Assembly: GCF_022829605.1 (NCBI RefSeq)
Contig: NZ_JAKSYD010000096.1
Coordinates: 62,001-126,000, forward strand
Origin: Methylobacterium sp. E-065
GTDB lineage: Bacteria; Pseudomonadota; Alphaproteobacteria; Rhizobiales; Beijerinckiaceae
Length of the DNA: 64,000 nucleotides
Direction: 5' to 3'
Part shown: positions 1 to 8,187 of the stretch, one piece after another
Position numbering within the stretch: position 1 is the first letter of the stretch
Layout: each line of letters starts with the position of its first letter
Translations under genes and position numbers: made by a program
Notes under the pieces: model-generated
Told to the model about the DNA's origin: nothing
Databases searched by the model: none
The model's input: the letters and a program-made list of their open reading frames with translations, nothing else

Positions 1-1162
1 CGGACGATCCCGGTTCGGCGAGATCCGTGAAGCCGACCCGGGGGTCGATGGTATCCTCGGGGCGGGTGCGTCCGCCGCCGAGCCCGATCACCGCCAAGCC
101 GATATCCCGCGTGGCAATAGCCGCTACCGTCCCGGCCTGATGGACGGGCCGCCGCACGGGCGCGGCGGGCAGGTGTCGTTCAGGCTCGTCGAGCAGGTCC
201 GCCGGGCCGCCCAGTGCCGTGGCCATCTCGGCAAAGATCTCGGCCGCCCGACCTGAAGCCAGGACGGCTTCGAGCCGCTCCGCCGCGCCGGCCGCGTGCC
301 GCGCAAGCCCCCCGGCCACGAGCATCTCGGAGGCCAGCGCCAGCGTGACCGCATGGAACCGTGGCTCCCGGCGCAGGCCCTTCAGGTAGTCGATCGCGTA
401 CACGACCTCGACGACGTTGCCGGCGGCACTGGCGAGCGGCGCATCCATGTCGGTGATGAGCGCCACCGTGCGCAGGCCCGCCCCCTCCGCTACCGTGACG
501 ATGCTCCCGGCCAGCGCCTCGGCTTCGGGCAGCGTCGCCATGAAGGCGCCGGAGCCCTGCTTGACGTCCATCACCAGCCCATCAAGCCCGGCGGCGAGTT
601 TCTTAGACAGGATCGACGCGGTGATGAGGTCGAGCGACTCGACCGTGCCGGTGACGTCGCGGATCGCGTAGAGGCGCCGGTCGGCCGGGGCGAGATCGGC
701 GGTCTGGCCGATGATCGCGCAGCCGACATCCCGGACGACCTTGCGGAACGCGTCGAGCCCCGGCGTCGCATCGTAACCCGGGATGCTGCCGAGCTTGTCG
801 AGCGTCCCGCCGGTATGGCCGAGGCCACGCCCCGAGATCATCGGCACGTAGCCCCCGCAGGCCGCCACCATCGGAGCCAGGACGAGGCTCACCGTGTCGC
901 CGATGCCGCCGGTGGAGTGCTTGTCGAGCACCGGGCCCGGCAGCGCCCAGCTCAGCACCGTGCCCGAATCCGCCATGGATCGGGTGAGCGCCACCCGCTC
1001 GGGCAGCGCGAGGCCGCGGAAGAACACCGCCATGGCGAAGGCCGCCGCCTGCCCCTCCCCAACGGTGCCGTCCGTGAGGCCCTGGATGAAGGCCCCGATC
1101 GCGTCCGGATCGAGCGGCAGGCCGTCGCGCTTGGCCCGGATGATCTCCTGCGGGAGCCGCAT
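1..1162 (-). CDS. deoA: Thymidine phosphorylase, 3' end cut by window edge
   Basis: Cleaves thymidine with phosphate to thymine and 2-deoxyribose-1-phosphate in the cytosol. It begins [18 protein letters not shown] and carries the family signatures [10 protein letters not shown] (about residues 80-89) and [14 protein letters not shown] (about 110-123). About 387 codons are in the window; the family is usually near 440 aa, so some 50 C-terminal residues lie beyond base 1. The ATG follows the deoC stop by a single base, so it is the last visible gene of a translationally coupled cdd-pnp-deoC-deoA salvage operon. No frameshift was seen. Family assignment is firm; the direction of pyrimidine preference is taken from the family. 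Confidence 0.95.
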   Translation of the reverse strand, partial: MRLPQEIIRAKRDGLPLDPDAIGAFIQGLTDGTVGEGQAAAFAMAVFFRGLALPERVALTRSMADSGTVLSWALPGPVLDKHSTGGIGDTVSLVLAPMVAACGGYVPMISGRGLGHTGGTLDKLGSIPGYDATPGLDAFRKVVRDVGCAIIGQTADLAPADRRLYAIRDVTGTVESLDLITASILSKKLAAGLDGLVMDVKQGSGAFMATLPEAEALAGSIVTVAEGAGLRTVALITDMDAPLASAAGNVVEVVYAIDYLKGLRREPRFHAVTLALASEMLVAGGLARHAAGAAERLEAVLASGRAAEIFAEMATALGGPADLLDEPERHLPAAPVRRPVHQAGTVAAIATRDIGLAVIGLGGGRTRPEDTIDPRVGFTDLAEPGSS

Positions 1163-1163
1163 G

Positions 1164-1895
1164 TCAGAGGTCTCGCGCTTGAACCAGTGTGCCGTACAGG
1201 CTGCTCGCCCCGAGCCGGAAGGTTTCTGGAGTCACCCAGTCGGATCCCATGATCCGGTCGGCGAGCGCGAGATAGGTCGCGGCGTCGGCGACGCTGCGCA
1301 GGCCGCCCGACACCTTCAGGCCAGCGGGGCGGCCGCTCGCCCGAATCTCGGTCAGCATCAGTTCGGCGGCCTCCGGGGTGGCCGAGACGGAGCTCTTGCC
1401 CGTGGAGGTCTTCAGGAAATTGGCACCCGCCTCCAAGGCGAGCCGGCTCGCCGCCCGGATCGTCTCCGGATCGCCGAGTTCACCCGTCTCCAGGATCACC
1501 TTGAGGGTGGCCGTGCCGCAGATGTCGCGCACCGCCTCGACCATGTCGCGGGCCAAAGCCGCATCGCCCCGCTGCAGGGCGCGGTAGGGCAGGACGAGGT
1601 CGATCTCGTCCGCGCCGTCGCGCAGGGCCTCGGCCGTATCGTCGGTCGCCCGAGCGCAATCGTCACCACCTTCGGGGAAGTTGATCACTGTGGCGATCCG
1701 GATCCCGGTGCCAGCGAGCGCCCGCCGGCCCTGGGTGACGAAGCGTGGCCAGACGCAGATCGCCGCCACGGGGCCGACCTTCGCATCCCGGCACAGGACG
1801 TCGATCTTCGTCTCGGTGCAGGTCTCACCGAGGTCGGTGAGGTCGAGGAGCGGCAGCGCCCGGCGGGCGACCGCGCCGGTTCCGGGATCGGTCAT
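1164..1895 (-). CDS. deoC: Deoxyribose-phosphate aldolase
   Basis: Splits 2-deoxyribose-5-phosphate into acetaldehyde and glyceraldehyde-3-phosphate, feeding nucleoside sugar into central metabolism. The 243-aa protein has the Schiff-base lysine in FLKTSTG (about K162), the partner lysine in GLKVSGG (about K194) and the acidic residue in EIDLVLP (about D99), all expected for a DeoC TIM barrel. A longer open frame extends upstream to 2174, but it runs inside pnp; the ATG at 1895 overlaps the pnp stop as ATGA and gives normal family length, so I chose it. Confidence 0.94.
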   Translation of the reverse strand: MTDPGTGAVARRALPLLDLTDLGETCTETKIDVLCRDAKVGPVAAICVWPRFVTQGRRALAGTGIRIATVINFPEGGDDCARATDDTAEALRDGADEIDLVLPYRALQRGDAALARDMVEAVRDICGTATLKVILETGELGDPETIRAASRLALEAGANFLKTSTGKSSVSATPEAAELMLTEIRASGRPAGLKVSGGLRSVADAATYLALADRIMGSDWVTPETFRLGASSLYGTLVQARDL

Positions 1896-2710
1896 GGCGT
1901 GTCTCCAACGGGCAGGCCGGCCACGAAGGCCCGGATCAGGCGGCCGAGCGCCGCCGCGGCCCGGGCCGCCACCGCCTTCGTCTCCGCATGGTGCGGTGCC
2001 CCCCCGGCGATCCCGGCGGCGAGGTTGGTCACCACGGAGACCGCCGCCACCGGCAGGCCGAGGAACCGGGCCAGGATCACCTCGGGCACCGTCGACATGC
2101 CGACTAGGTCGGCCCCCAGGATGCCGGCCATCCGGACCTCGGCGGGCGTCTCGAAGCTCGGGCCGGAGAACCACGCGTAGACCCCCTCCCCCAGCGGGAC
2201 GCCGCAGGCGCTGGCCGCCGCGTGCAGGCGCGCGCGCAGGTCGAGGTCGTAGGCGTCGGTCATCGGCACGAAGCGGGCATCGCTCGCCTCACCGATCAGG
2301 GGGTTGAGGCCGGACAGGTTGATGTGGTCGGCAAGCAGGACGAGGCTGCCGGGGCCCACCGCCGGCCGCAGCGACCCGGAGGCGTTGGTGAGCAGCAGCC
2401 GCCGGGCCCCGATTTGCCGGGCGCAAGTAAGCGGCAGGCGCATCACCGCTGGGTCGCCCCGCTCGTAGGCGTGCGCCCGCCCCTCGAAGACCAGGACAGC
2501 CCGCCCCCCCAGGGACCCACGGTGCAGCCGCCCGGCATGGCCGCTGACTCCCGCTCCCGGGAAGCCGGGAATCGCTGCGTAGGCGAGGGAGACGGCATCC
2601 TCCAGGCTCCCCGCGATCCCGCCAAGGCCCGTGCCTGTCACGAGGGCGCAGGCGTAGTCCCCCGCGAAGCCCGCAGCGTGCAGCGCGTCGAGGGCGGCGG
2701 CCTCACTCAC
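1892..2710 (-). CDS. Purine nucleoside phosphorylase (trimeric PNP/MTAP family)
   Basis: Phosphorolysis of purine (deoxy)nucleosides to base and (deoxy)ribose-1-phosphate. The 272-aa product shows the PNP family blocks GTGLGG near the N-terminus, GHAGRL, LLLTNASGSL, DHINLSG, a FSGPSFETPAEVRM substrate segment and VGMSTVPEVILAR. I start it at a GTG (2710) that overlaps the cdd stop codon by 8 bases; an in-frame start further up (2821) would lie wholly inside cdd. Overlaps on both sides indicate translational coupling. It is the trimeric class by motif, not the hexameric E. coli DeoD class, so I leave the symbol empty. Confidence 0.92.
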   Translation of the reverse strand: MSEAAALDALHAAGFAGDYACALVTGTGLGGIAGSLEDAVSLAYAAIPGFPGAGVSGHAGRLHRGSLGGRAVLVFEGRAHAYERGDPAVMRLPLTCARQIGARRLLLTNASGSLRPAVGPGSLVLLADHINLSGLNPLIGEASDARFVPMTDAYDLDLRARLHAAASACGVPLGEGVYAWFSGPSFETPAEVRMAGILGADLVGMSTVPEVILARFLGLPVAAVSVVTNLAAGIAGGAPHHAETKAVAARAAAALGRLIRAFVAGLPVGDTP

Positions 2711-3131
2711 CGAGTGTCTCCGGTCCGAAGGATTCCGGCAGCAGCTCGGCGAGGGTGAAGGTTCTGGCGATGCCGTCCGGCGTGGCGGCGTGGATCGGCG
2801 TGTCCGGCCCCGCGAACTCACGGATGCGCTGGCGGCAGGCGCCGCAGGGCGTCACCAGGCCCGCGCCGTCGCCACAGACGAGGATCTCGGTGATGCGCAG
2901 CCCGCCGCTCGCCACCATGGCGGCAATCGCGCCGGCCTCCGCGCAGGTGCCGACCGGATAGGCGGCATTCTCGACGTTGCAGCCGGCATGGATGGTGCCG
3001 TGCTCGTCCCGGAGCGCCGCTCCGACGCGGAAGCGGGAATAGGGCGCATGCGCCCGCTCGCGGACATCCCGGGCGGCCGCCAGCAGGGCCGCCCCATTGT
3101 CCTCCACCCGTGCTGAATCCGTAGCCTGCAT
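2703..3131 (-). CDS. cdd: Cytidine deaminase
   Basis: Hydrolytic deamination of (deoxy)cytidine to (deoxy)uridine; first gene of the nucleoside salvage operon. The 142-aa product is the short tetrameric type. Zinc ligands and catalytic residues are visible: TCAEAGAI (C63, E65) and TPCGACRQ (C96, C99); CNVENAAYP is the substrate loop. I use the ATG at 3131; a TTG six bases earlier is possible. The operon promoter must lie in 3132-3275, shared back-to-back with the YefM/YoeB module. Confidence 0.94.
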   Translation of the reverse strand: MQATDSARVEDNGAALLAAARDVRERAHAPYSRFRVGAALRDEHGTIHAGCNVENAAYPVGTCAEAGAIAAMVASGGLRITEILVCGDGAGLVTPCGACRQRIREFAGPDTPIHAATPDGIARTFTLAELLPESFGPETLGE

Positions 3132-3242
3132 GACCAATCTTTGGCACCCGCTGGGGCGGAATGTCGAGGGTCATGGCGGGCCGGGATTCGGCATCGCAGC
3201 GGGTGCGGGTCCCAGCTTTGTGCGGGCCACGGCTTCACGATA

Positions 3243-3260
3243 TGTACAGCATCCTGTACA
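3243..3260. promoter_or_regulatory. Double TGTACA operator of the YefM/YoeB module
   Basis: Two identical 6-bp palindromes TGTACA occupy 3243-3248 and 3255-3260, centres 12 bp apart, ending 15 bases before the antitoxin start. From memory of the literature, E. coli YefM binds paired palindromes with a TGTACA core spaced this way. Sequence and spacing are seen directly; binding by this YefM is inference. Confidence 0.7.
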
Positions 3261-3275
3261 GGTGCTGGCGGGCGG

Positions 3276-3530
3276 ATGAGCCAGGTCAGCTACACCGAGT
3301 TCCGTGCCCACCTCGCCACGTATCTTGATCGTGTTGAGGAAGATCGGGCAGAGCTGATCGTGACTCGGCAGAACCGCCCGGACATCGTGGTACTGCCGCG
3401 GGCCGAGCTGAACAGCATCCGCGAGACGCTGCACCTGCTTTCGACGCCAGCGAACGCCAAGCGCTTCCTCGACAGCGTCGCACAGCTCGATGCCGATGCC
3501 GGTACCGAGCATGACCTCATCGAGCCGTGA
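3276..3530 (+). CDS. yefM: Antitoxin of the Phd/YefM family
   Basis: DNA-binding antitoxin that neutralises the YoeB-like RNase encoded just downstream and should repress its own promoter. The 84-aa product starts MSQVSYTEFRAHLATYLDRV, the usual YefM N-terminal DNA-binding region, and contains the Phd/YefM block LIVTRQNRPDIVVLPRAELNS; its acidic C-terminus would wrap the toxin. A longer frame opens at 3141 but would run through the operator, so the ATG at 3276 is chosen. Its stop overlaps the toxin GTG by four bases. Confidence 0.88.
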   Translation: MSQVSYTEFRAHLATYLDRVEEDRAELIVTRQNRPDIVVLPRAELNSIRETLHLLSTPANAKRFLDSVAQLDADAGTEHDLIEP

Positions 3531-3799
3531 AGCTCGTCTGGTCGGCGAACGCCTGGGAGGATTACCTGCACTGGCAGGCGACCGACCGGGACACGCTCGT
3601 CCGCATCAATGACCTGATCACGGTCAGCATGCGCACGCCGTTCGCGGGTATCGGGAAGGTCGAGCCTTTGAGAGGCAATCTCAAAGGGTGGTGGTCACGC
3701 CGGATCACGGGGGAACATCGTCTCGGCTACCGCGTGAAGGGCGTCGGGGACGACCAAGTCCTCGAGATCGCCCAATGTCGCTGGCACTACGACAGCTGA
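3527..3799 (+). CDS. yoeB: YoeB/Txe-family ribosome-dependent mRNA interferase
   Basis: Toxin predicted to cut mRNA in the ribosomal A site. The 90-aa product is full length for the family and retains the conserved core: KVEPLRGNLKGWWSRRI, GEHRLGYRV and the C-terminal QCRWHYDS. Family catalytic residues correspond to about E46, R65 and H87 here, so the toxin looks intact. It starts at GTG 3527 inside the yefM stop region, giving tight coupling. It converges on the anti-sigma gene, with only 10 bases between stops. Confidence 0.9.
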   Translation: MKLVWSANAWEDYLHWQATDRDTLVRINDLITVSMRTPFAGIGKVEPLRGNLKGWWSRRITGEHRLGYRVKGVGDDQVLEIAQCRWHYDS

Positions 3800-3809
3800 G
3801 GCGGCCCCG

Positions 3810-4574
3810 TCAGCGCGCCGCCGGCCCCGCACCGAGGAGCCCCGCCACCTGCCGGAGCCCGGCATCGTCCCGCGGGCCGATCAGCGCGTAGGCGGTTTCG
3901 CCCGCGTTCCAAGAGACGATATCGCCGTCCTCGGAGCCGGTGAGCGTTGCGGGGCCGCCGCGAATGCCACGGGTGGCGAACAGCGATGCCTCGCCGTAGT
4001 CCCCGGCCTCCAGCGCGACCTCGATACCGGTGCCGTGCCGGGCCGGGAAGATCTGGATGTCGCGCACCCGCCAGCCGTCCGGCAACGCCGGCAGGTCGAT
4101 GCCCGTCACCGAGCGCAGGCGCACCCGGTCGTAGACCGGCCCGTCGGCCTGACCGCTGACGCTCTTGCGCAGCTGCGCCACGGCCCGGGCCTGCCGGGCA
4201 TCGGCGATCAGCGCCGGGTCCGGCGTCGCCGCCAGGGTGTCGGGCACGCCGAAGCGGCCGATCTCGTCATGGGCGAGCCAACCCGCGCCGACCAGCACCG
4301 CGATGGCGGCGGCCCGCTTGAGGCGGGAGGCGACGCGGCGCCAGCGCATGTTCCGGTCGAAGCGGCGGGCGAGCGCGACGGTGCGGTCGGGCCCGGGGCC
4401 CGGGGCCCGCTCGAAACAGGCCCGCAGGGCATCGCGATCGTGCATCTCGGCCATCACCCGGGCGGCGGCCGCGGGATCAGCCGCCAGATGGGCCTCGACG
4501 TCCAGACGGCGCATCGGCTCGATCTGCCCGTCGACGAAGGCGATGAGATCGTCGTCTGTGATCGGATCAATCAT
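3810..4574 (-). CDS. Membrane-anchored anti-sigma factor
   Basis: Predicted to sequester the ECF sigma factor encoded upstream and release it on an envelope signal. The 254-aa protein has a cytosolic N-terminal anti-sigma domain (DDLIAFVDGQIEPMRRLDVEAHL, about 8-30, the usual RsiW-like opening), one transmembrane helix (about 87-101) and a periplasmic remainder. No zinc-binding HxxxCxxC motif is present, so it is not a ZAS-type redox anti-sigma. It lies 146 bases after the sigma gene on the same strand. The signal sensed cannot be read from sequence. Confidence 0.82.
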   Translation of the reverse strand: MIDPITDDDLIAFVDGQIEPMRRLDVEAHLAADPAAAARVMAEMHDRDALRACFERAPGPGPDRTVALARRFDRNMRWRRVASRLKRAAAIAVLVGAGWLAHDEIGRFGVPDTLAATPDPALIADARQARAVAQLRKSVSGQADGPVYDRVRLRSVTGIDLPALPDGWRVRDIQIFPARHGTGIEVALEAGDYGEASLFATRGIRGGPATLTGSEDGDIVSWNAGETAYALIGPRDDAGLRQVAGLLGAGPAAR

Positions 4575-4720
4575 CGTGAAGTCCTCGGTGCCAACGTGCC
4601 CCGGATCGCGCCGCCCTTCAACGGCGGTGGCCCCGGGCCTGTGTTACCGCATGGTGGAGTAGGAAAACCGGATGCCGCGTTCCCGCACCATGCCGCAGAG
4701 CGATCCGCCGGCCGCTGTCG

Positions 4721-5416
4721 TCAGTCCGCGCCGGCGCCGGGGACTGACCGATATCCTGATCCGATTGCTAGTTCTCTCCGGCCGCACGCCGGAGAGGCCA
4801 GGCGGACCGGCCCGGCGGCGTGTCGGACACGACGAGCCGGAGGGTCGAGGGCGCCCCGCGCCCCTTGTCGGGTGTCCGGTCGGCGGCCCTGGTTCTCAGC
4901 CTCCCCCCCGGAAGTCCGGTCGGTCCGCGCGCCCTCCTCGAAGGCCCGCAGGGCAGCCCGTCCGCGGCCGAGGCGGGACATCAGCGTCCCGATCGGAATG
5001 CCGAGGACCGCCGCCGCATCGGCGTAGGCCATGCCCTCCAGGGTCACGAGGTGCAGGGCGGCGCGCTGCTCCTCGGGCAACGTGAGGAACGCCTTCCGGA
5101 TCTGGGCGAGGCGGACCTGCCCCTCCTGGGCGGGGGGCGCCATGTCCTCGGCCATCCGGACCAGCGTGTCGGCGTGGCGCGCCTCCACCTGCCGGCGGCG
5201 CTGCTCGTCGATGAAGGCGTTGTGCAGCACCGTCATCATCCAGGTGCGCAGATTGGTGTTGGGCCGGAGCGCGCCCTGCATCTCCAGGGCGCGCACCAGC
5301 GTGTCGTGCACGAGGTCGTCGGCCCGCAACGCGTCGCGGGTGAGAGACCGAGCGTAGCGCCGCAGGGGCACCAGCAGGTCGAGGAGGTCAGAGCGCTTCT
5401 GCTTGTCTGAGGCCAT
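4721..5416 (-). CDS. ECF (group 4) RNA polymerase sigma factor with a long tail
   Basis: Directs RNA polymerase to a small stress regulon. Region 2 is visible in RRYARSLTRDALRADDLVHD and LRTWMMTVLHNAFIDEQRR, region 4 in LPEEQRAALHLVTLEGMAYA and IGTLMSRLGRGRAALRAFEEG. Core ECF proteins end near there (about 165 aa); this one continues about 65 residues of Arg/Pro/Gly-rich sequence with no recognisable domain to 231 aa. It is paired with the anti-sigma gene downstream and lies 55 bases after a secreted glutathione peroxidase, suggesting an oxidative or envelope stress role (inference). Confidence 0.88.
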   Translation of the reverse strand: MASDKQKRSDLLDLLVPLRRYARSLTRDALRADDLVHDTLVRALEMQGALRPNTNLRTWMMTVLHNAFIDEQRRRQVEARHADTLVRMAEDMAPPAQEGQVRLAQIRKAFLTLPEEQRAALHLVTLEGMAYADAAAVLGIPIGTLMSRLGRGRAALRAFEEGARTDRTSGGEAENQGRRPDTRQGARGALDPPARRVRHAAGPVRLASPACGRRELAIGSGYRSVPGAGAD

Positions 5417-5424
5417 GGAGCGTC

Positions 5425-5451
5425 AACGCAGGGGCCCGGCGCTTTAATCCC
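5425..5451 (-). promoter_or_regulatory. Candidate ECF-type promoter of the sigma gene
   Basis: On the minus strand GGGATT, a 17-base spacer and CGTT precede the sigma start. ECF promoters often pair a GGRA-type -35 with a CGTT/CGTC -10, so this could be an autoregulated promoter. The -10 lies only about 9 bases before the ATG, so the transcript would be nearly leaderless; this weakens the call. Confidence 0.35.
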
Positions 5452-5471
5452 GCGGTCCTGTGTTGCGGTGT

Positions 5472-6026
5472 TCAGGCCTGGTCGAGGTTGGCCGCGATCC
5501 CCGAGATCACCCGCGGGTCGGTGGGTTCGACCTGCGTGGCGAAGGCGGCGGCAAGCGTACCGTCCCGGGCGATCAGGTACTTGTGGAAGTTCCAGCGCGG
5601 CGTCTCGGCCGGACGCTCGGCAGCCGCCCACCGGTAGAACGGATGCGCCGCCGGCATCTTCACGTGAGTCTTGGCCGTGAGCGGGAAGGTGACGCCATGA
5701 TTCTTCCGGGCGGCCTCCGCGATGGCCGGACCGTCCAAGGGCTCCTGATTGCCGAAATCCGGCGAGGGCACACCGAGCACAGTGAGACCCCGGTCGCCGA
5801 ACCGTGTCCACAGGGTCTGGAGGCCGGCGAGCTGCCCGGCATAGCCGCAGGCCGTGGCGGTGTTGACCACGAGGATCGGCTTGCCCGCATAGGCCGATAG
5901 CGGCATCGGCGCGCCCTCTGGCGTCTCGAAGGCGAAGTCGGTGGCCCGCGTGGCCTCGGCGGCGCGGGCGCCGCTGGCCAAGCCGGCGCCGATCAGGATC
6001 AGGGCCTCGCGGCGCAGCAATGTCAT
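5472..6026 (-). CDS. Glutathione peroxidase-family thiol peroxidase with signal peptide
   Basis: Reduces hydroperoxides using a thiol donor. The 184-aa product opens with a signal sequence (MTLLRREALILIGAGLASGA, cleavage likely after ARA), so it probably acts in the periplasm, unlike most bacterial GPx. The peroxidatic cysteine lies in NTATACGYAGQ (about C60); the glutamine of FGNQEP (about Q94) and the tryptophan/asparagine of WNFHKY (about W145, N146) complete the tetrad. The open frame extends upstream to 6215, through a repeat; the ATG at 6026 gives normal length plus signal. Same strand as the ECF/anti-sigma pair. Confidence 0.88.
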   Translation of the reverse strand: MTLLRREALILIGAGLASGARAAEATRATDFAFETPEGAPMPLSAYAGKPILVVNTATACGYAGQLAGLQTLWTRFGDRGLTVLGVPSPDFGNQEPLDGPAIAEAARKNHGVTFPLTAKTHVKMPAAHPFYRWAAAERPAETPRWNFHKYLIARDGTLAAAFATQVEPTDPRVISGIAANLDQA

Positions 6027-6177
6027 GACGTCAGCCTCATCCGGGACGCAGTTCCCGGAACGCGGCACGAGGCCCGACGTTTCGCCCGCCGAGCCGGTCG
6101 ATTCGCCGCAGGGCCGTGCCGCGCAGGGCTCTCTGCCCGAAACCGCCTCTCGGAACGACTCCCGAGAGCGCTCTCCG

Positions 6178-6267
6178 CCGAAGTGGATCCAGTTCGGCGC
6201 AAGAGAGCGCGTCACAACAAAGGCTTGGAGCGACGTCCGATCGCAGCGCGATCGGGCGTCGCTCTAA
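6178..6267. repeat. Rhizobiales-type intergenic palindromic repeat
   Basis: Contains GAAGTGGATCCAGTTCGGCG, then GCGTCACAACAAAGGCTTGGAG and a terminal hairpin ending CTCTAA. This matches the style of dispersed intergenic elements in Methylobacterium and other Hyphomicrobiales (reading GAAGTGGATTCCGGTT...CAAAACAAAGACTTAGAGC), as I remember them. Only one copy was noticed in this window, so membership rests on recollection. Its right edge carries the final stop codon of the broken chemoreceptor gene. Confidence 0.5.
6228..6264 (-). terminator. 17-bp stem hairpin after the chemoreceptor
   Basis: Arms 6228-6244 and 6248-6264 pair over 17 bp with one G-U, loop of three bases. On the minus strand it is followed by a moderately T-rich CAAGCCTTTGTTG. 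It starts exactly at the downstream (ancestral) stop codon of the chemoreceptor gene, consistent with that being the original gene end. Confidence 0.6.
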
Positions 6268-7955
6268 GCGGCCCGGACCGAGTCGAGGAAGCGACGGACC
6301 TCCGCCTCGAGGCTCTGGGCCTGGGTCGAGAGGCCGGAGGCCGAGCCCAGGACCTGGGCGGCGGCGGTGCCGGCATCCTCGGCCGCGCGGGCGACACCGA
6401 CGATGTTGGTGGTGACCTCGCCCGTGCCCTACGCCGCCTGCCCGACGTTGCGCACGATCTCCTGCGTCGCCGCGCCCTGCTCCTCGACCGCCGCGGCGAT
6501 CCCGCCGGCCAGCACGCTGATCTCGCTGATGCGGCTGACGACGACGGCGATCGCGTCCGACGCATCCCCGGTCCAGGACCGGATCTCCCCGATTTGCCGC
6601 GCGACGTCCTCGGTGGCCTTGGCGGTCTGGCTGGCGAGTTCCTTGACCTCCGTCGCCACCACGGCGAAGCCCCGGCCGGCCTCCCCGGCTCGGGCCGCCT
6701 CGATCGTGGCGTTGAGCGCCAGGAGGTTGGTCTGAGCCGCGATGCCCGAGATGAGGCTGACCACGTCGCCGATCCGGGCCGCACCCGCGCGCAGCGTCTG
6801 CATCAGGGCGGCGGACTTTTCGGCTTCCGCGACGGCCGCGGTGGCGAAGCCCGCCGAGCCGTGCACCTGCCGGCCGATCTCCGAGACGGAGGATCCGAGC
6901 TGCTCGGCCGCCGCCGCAACCGTGCCGACGTTCGAGGCCGCCTGCTCGGCCGCCGAGGCCACGGTGACCGATTGCTGCGCAGTCTGCGTGGCAGCCGCGC
7001 TCATGGTCTCGGCGGTGGATTCCAGCTGGGTCGCCGCCGCTGCGACGGCGCGCACGACGCCGCCGACCGCCGCCTCGAAGCGATCGGCCAATTCGCGCAT
7101 TGCGGTCTTCCGCTGCGTCTCGACCGCCGACCGCGCCTCGGCCGCCTCCGACTCCAGCACCTGAGCCCACGCGAGCTTCTCCCGGAAGACCTGTACGGCG
7201 TCGGCCATGGCTCCGACCTCGTCGCGGCGCCCCGCGCCCGGCACCGCGACCGACAGATCGTCGGCGGCGAGCCGGGTCATCGTGCCCGTAATCGCGCGGA
7301 TCGGCCGGGCGATGCCGATCTGGAGGAGGACCAGCCCACAGTGGGCCGCCAGCACGATCGCTCCCAGACCGGCGCAGCTGGCCCAGCGCGAGGACGCGAT
7401 GGCAGCCGTCGAGGCCGTCGTGCGCACCTTCAGGAGGCCCCCTTCGACCTCCGCAAGTTCGGCCGCCTTGGCGCGCAGGCCGTCCATCGTGGCCCTGCCG
7501 ATGCCCGAACCTTCGAGATGGCGCGCCTCCTCACGTGTCGCGGGCTCCTGCATCAGGGCGATTTCGCGATCCGCGACGGTCCGGCCCCACTCCTCGGCCA
7601 CCCGCTTCAGCTCCGCGAGGCGCGCCTGCTGGGCGGCGTTGTTGCTGGTCAGGCTTCGTGCTGCCTCCCAGGCTGCCGCGAAGGTCTTCCGGCCCGTCTG
7701 CTCGGGTCCGAGAAAGGCGGCATCCGCGGAGATCAGGTAGCCGCGCAAGCCCGTCTCCCGGTTGATCATCGCGGCGGTCATCCGGTCGATCTCGGACAGG
7801 ACCTTGTGGGTGTGGACGGTCCAGGCGTCCGACTCCTCGATGACGCCAACGTTTCGGAGCGAGATCGCCGCGACGCCGATCGTGATCGCCAACATCACCG
7901 CCATGATCAGCGCGATCTTCGCGCTGATCTTCAAATTGACCAATCTTTCGCTCAT
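6264..7955 (-). pseudogene. Methyl-accepting chemotaxis protein interrupted by an in-frame amber codon
   Basis: Transmembrane chemoreceptor. From ATG 7955 ([16 protein letters not shown]): first TM about 10-30; a CHASE3-like sensor segment with [10 protein letters not shown]; second TM about 205-225; a HAMP linker; and the signalling hairpin tip [20 protein letters not shown]. Translation stops at TAG 6431-6429 after IVRNVGQAA (508 aa). In the same frame the sequence continues GTGEVTTNIVGVARAAEDAG and ends FLDSVRAA at 6264, the usual end of this family (563 aa). A single substitution such as CAG to TAG explains it. The tip is intact, so the 508-aa form might still signal weakly; loss of about 54 residues more likely impairs it. 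No che genes are nearby. Confidence 0.85.
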
Positions 7956-8187
7956 GGGCCGCCTCTGCCTACAGGCGAAGGCGCCCACTCTGGCCCCATT
8001 CCACCGGTCGCAGGCAGAAGATAGCGGCTCAGATCCGGTTCAGCGTAATAAAAAAACTTAGCGCTCAAACAAGACGCAAATACATTTTCTGATGCCCATA
8101 AAGACTCAGACCCGACGCCTGCGAAGATACCCGCCGCACGGGCACTGGACTACCATCGAATCTTGATACTATTTCGGGCCTGCGAAC

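Noticed and set aside
6183..8024. 613-codon plus-strand frame opposite the chemoreceptor
   Set aside because: Arg/Gly/Asp-rich shadow without domain; the minus strand shows chemoreceptor motifs.
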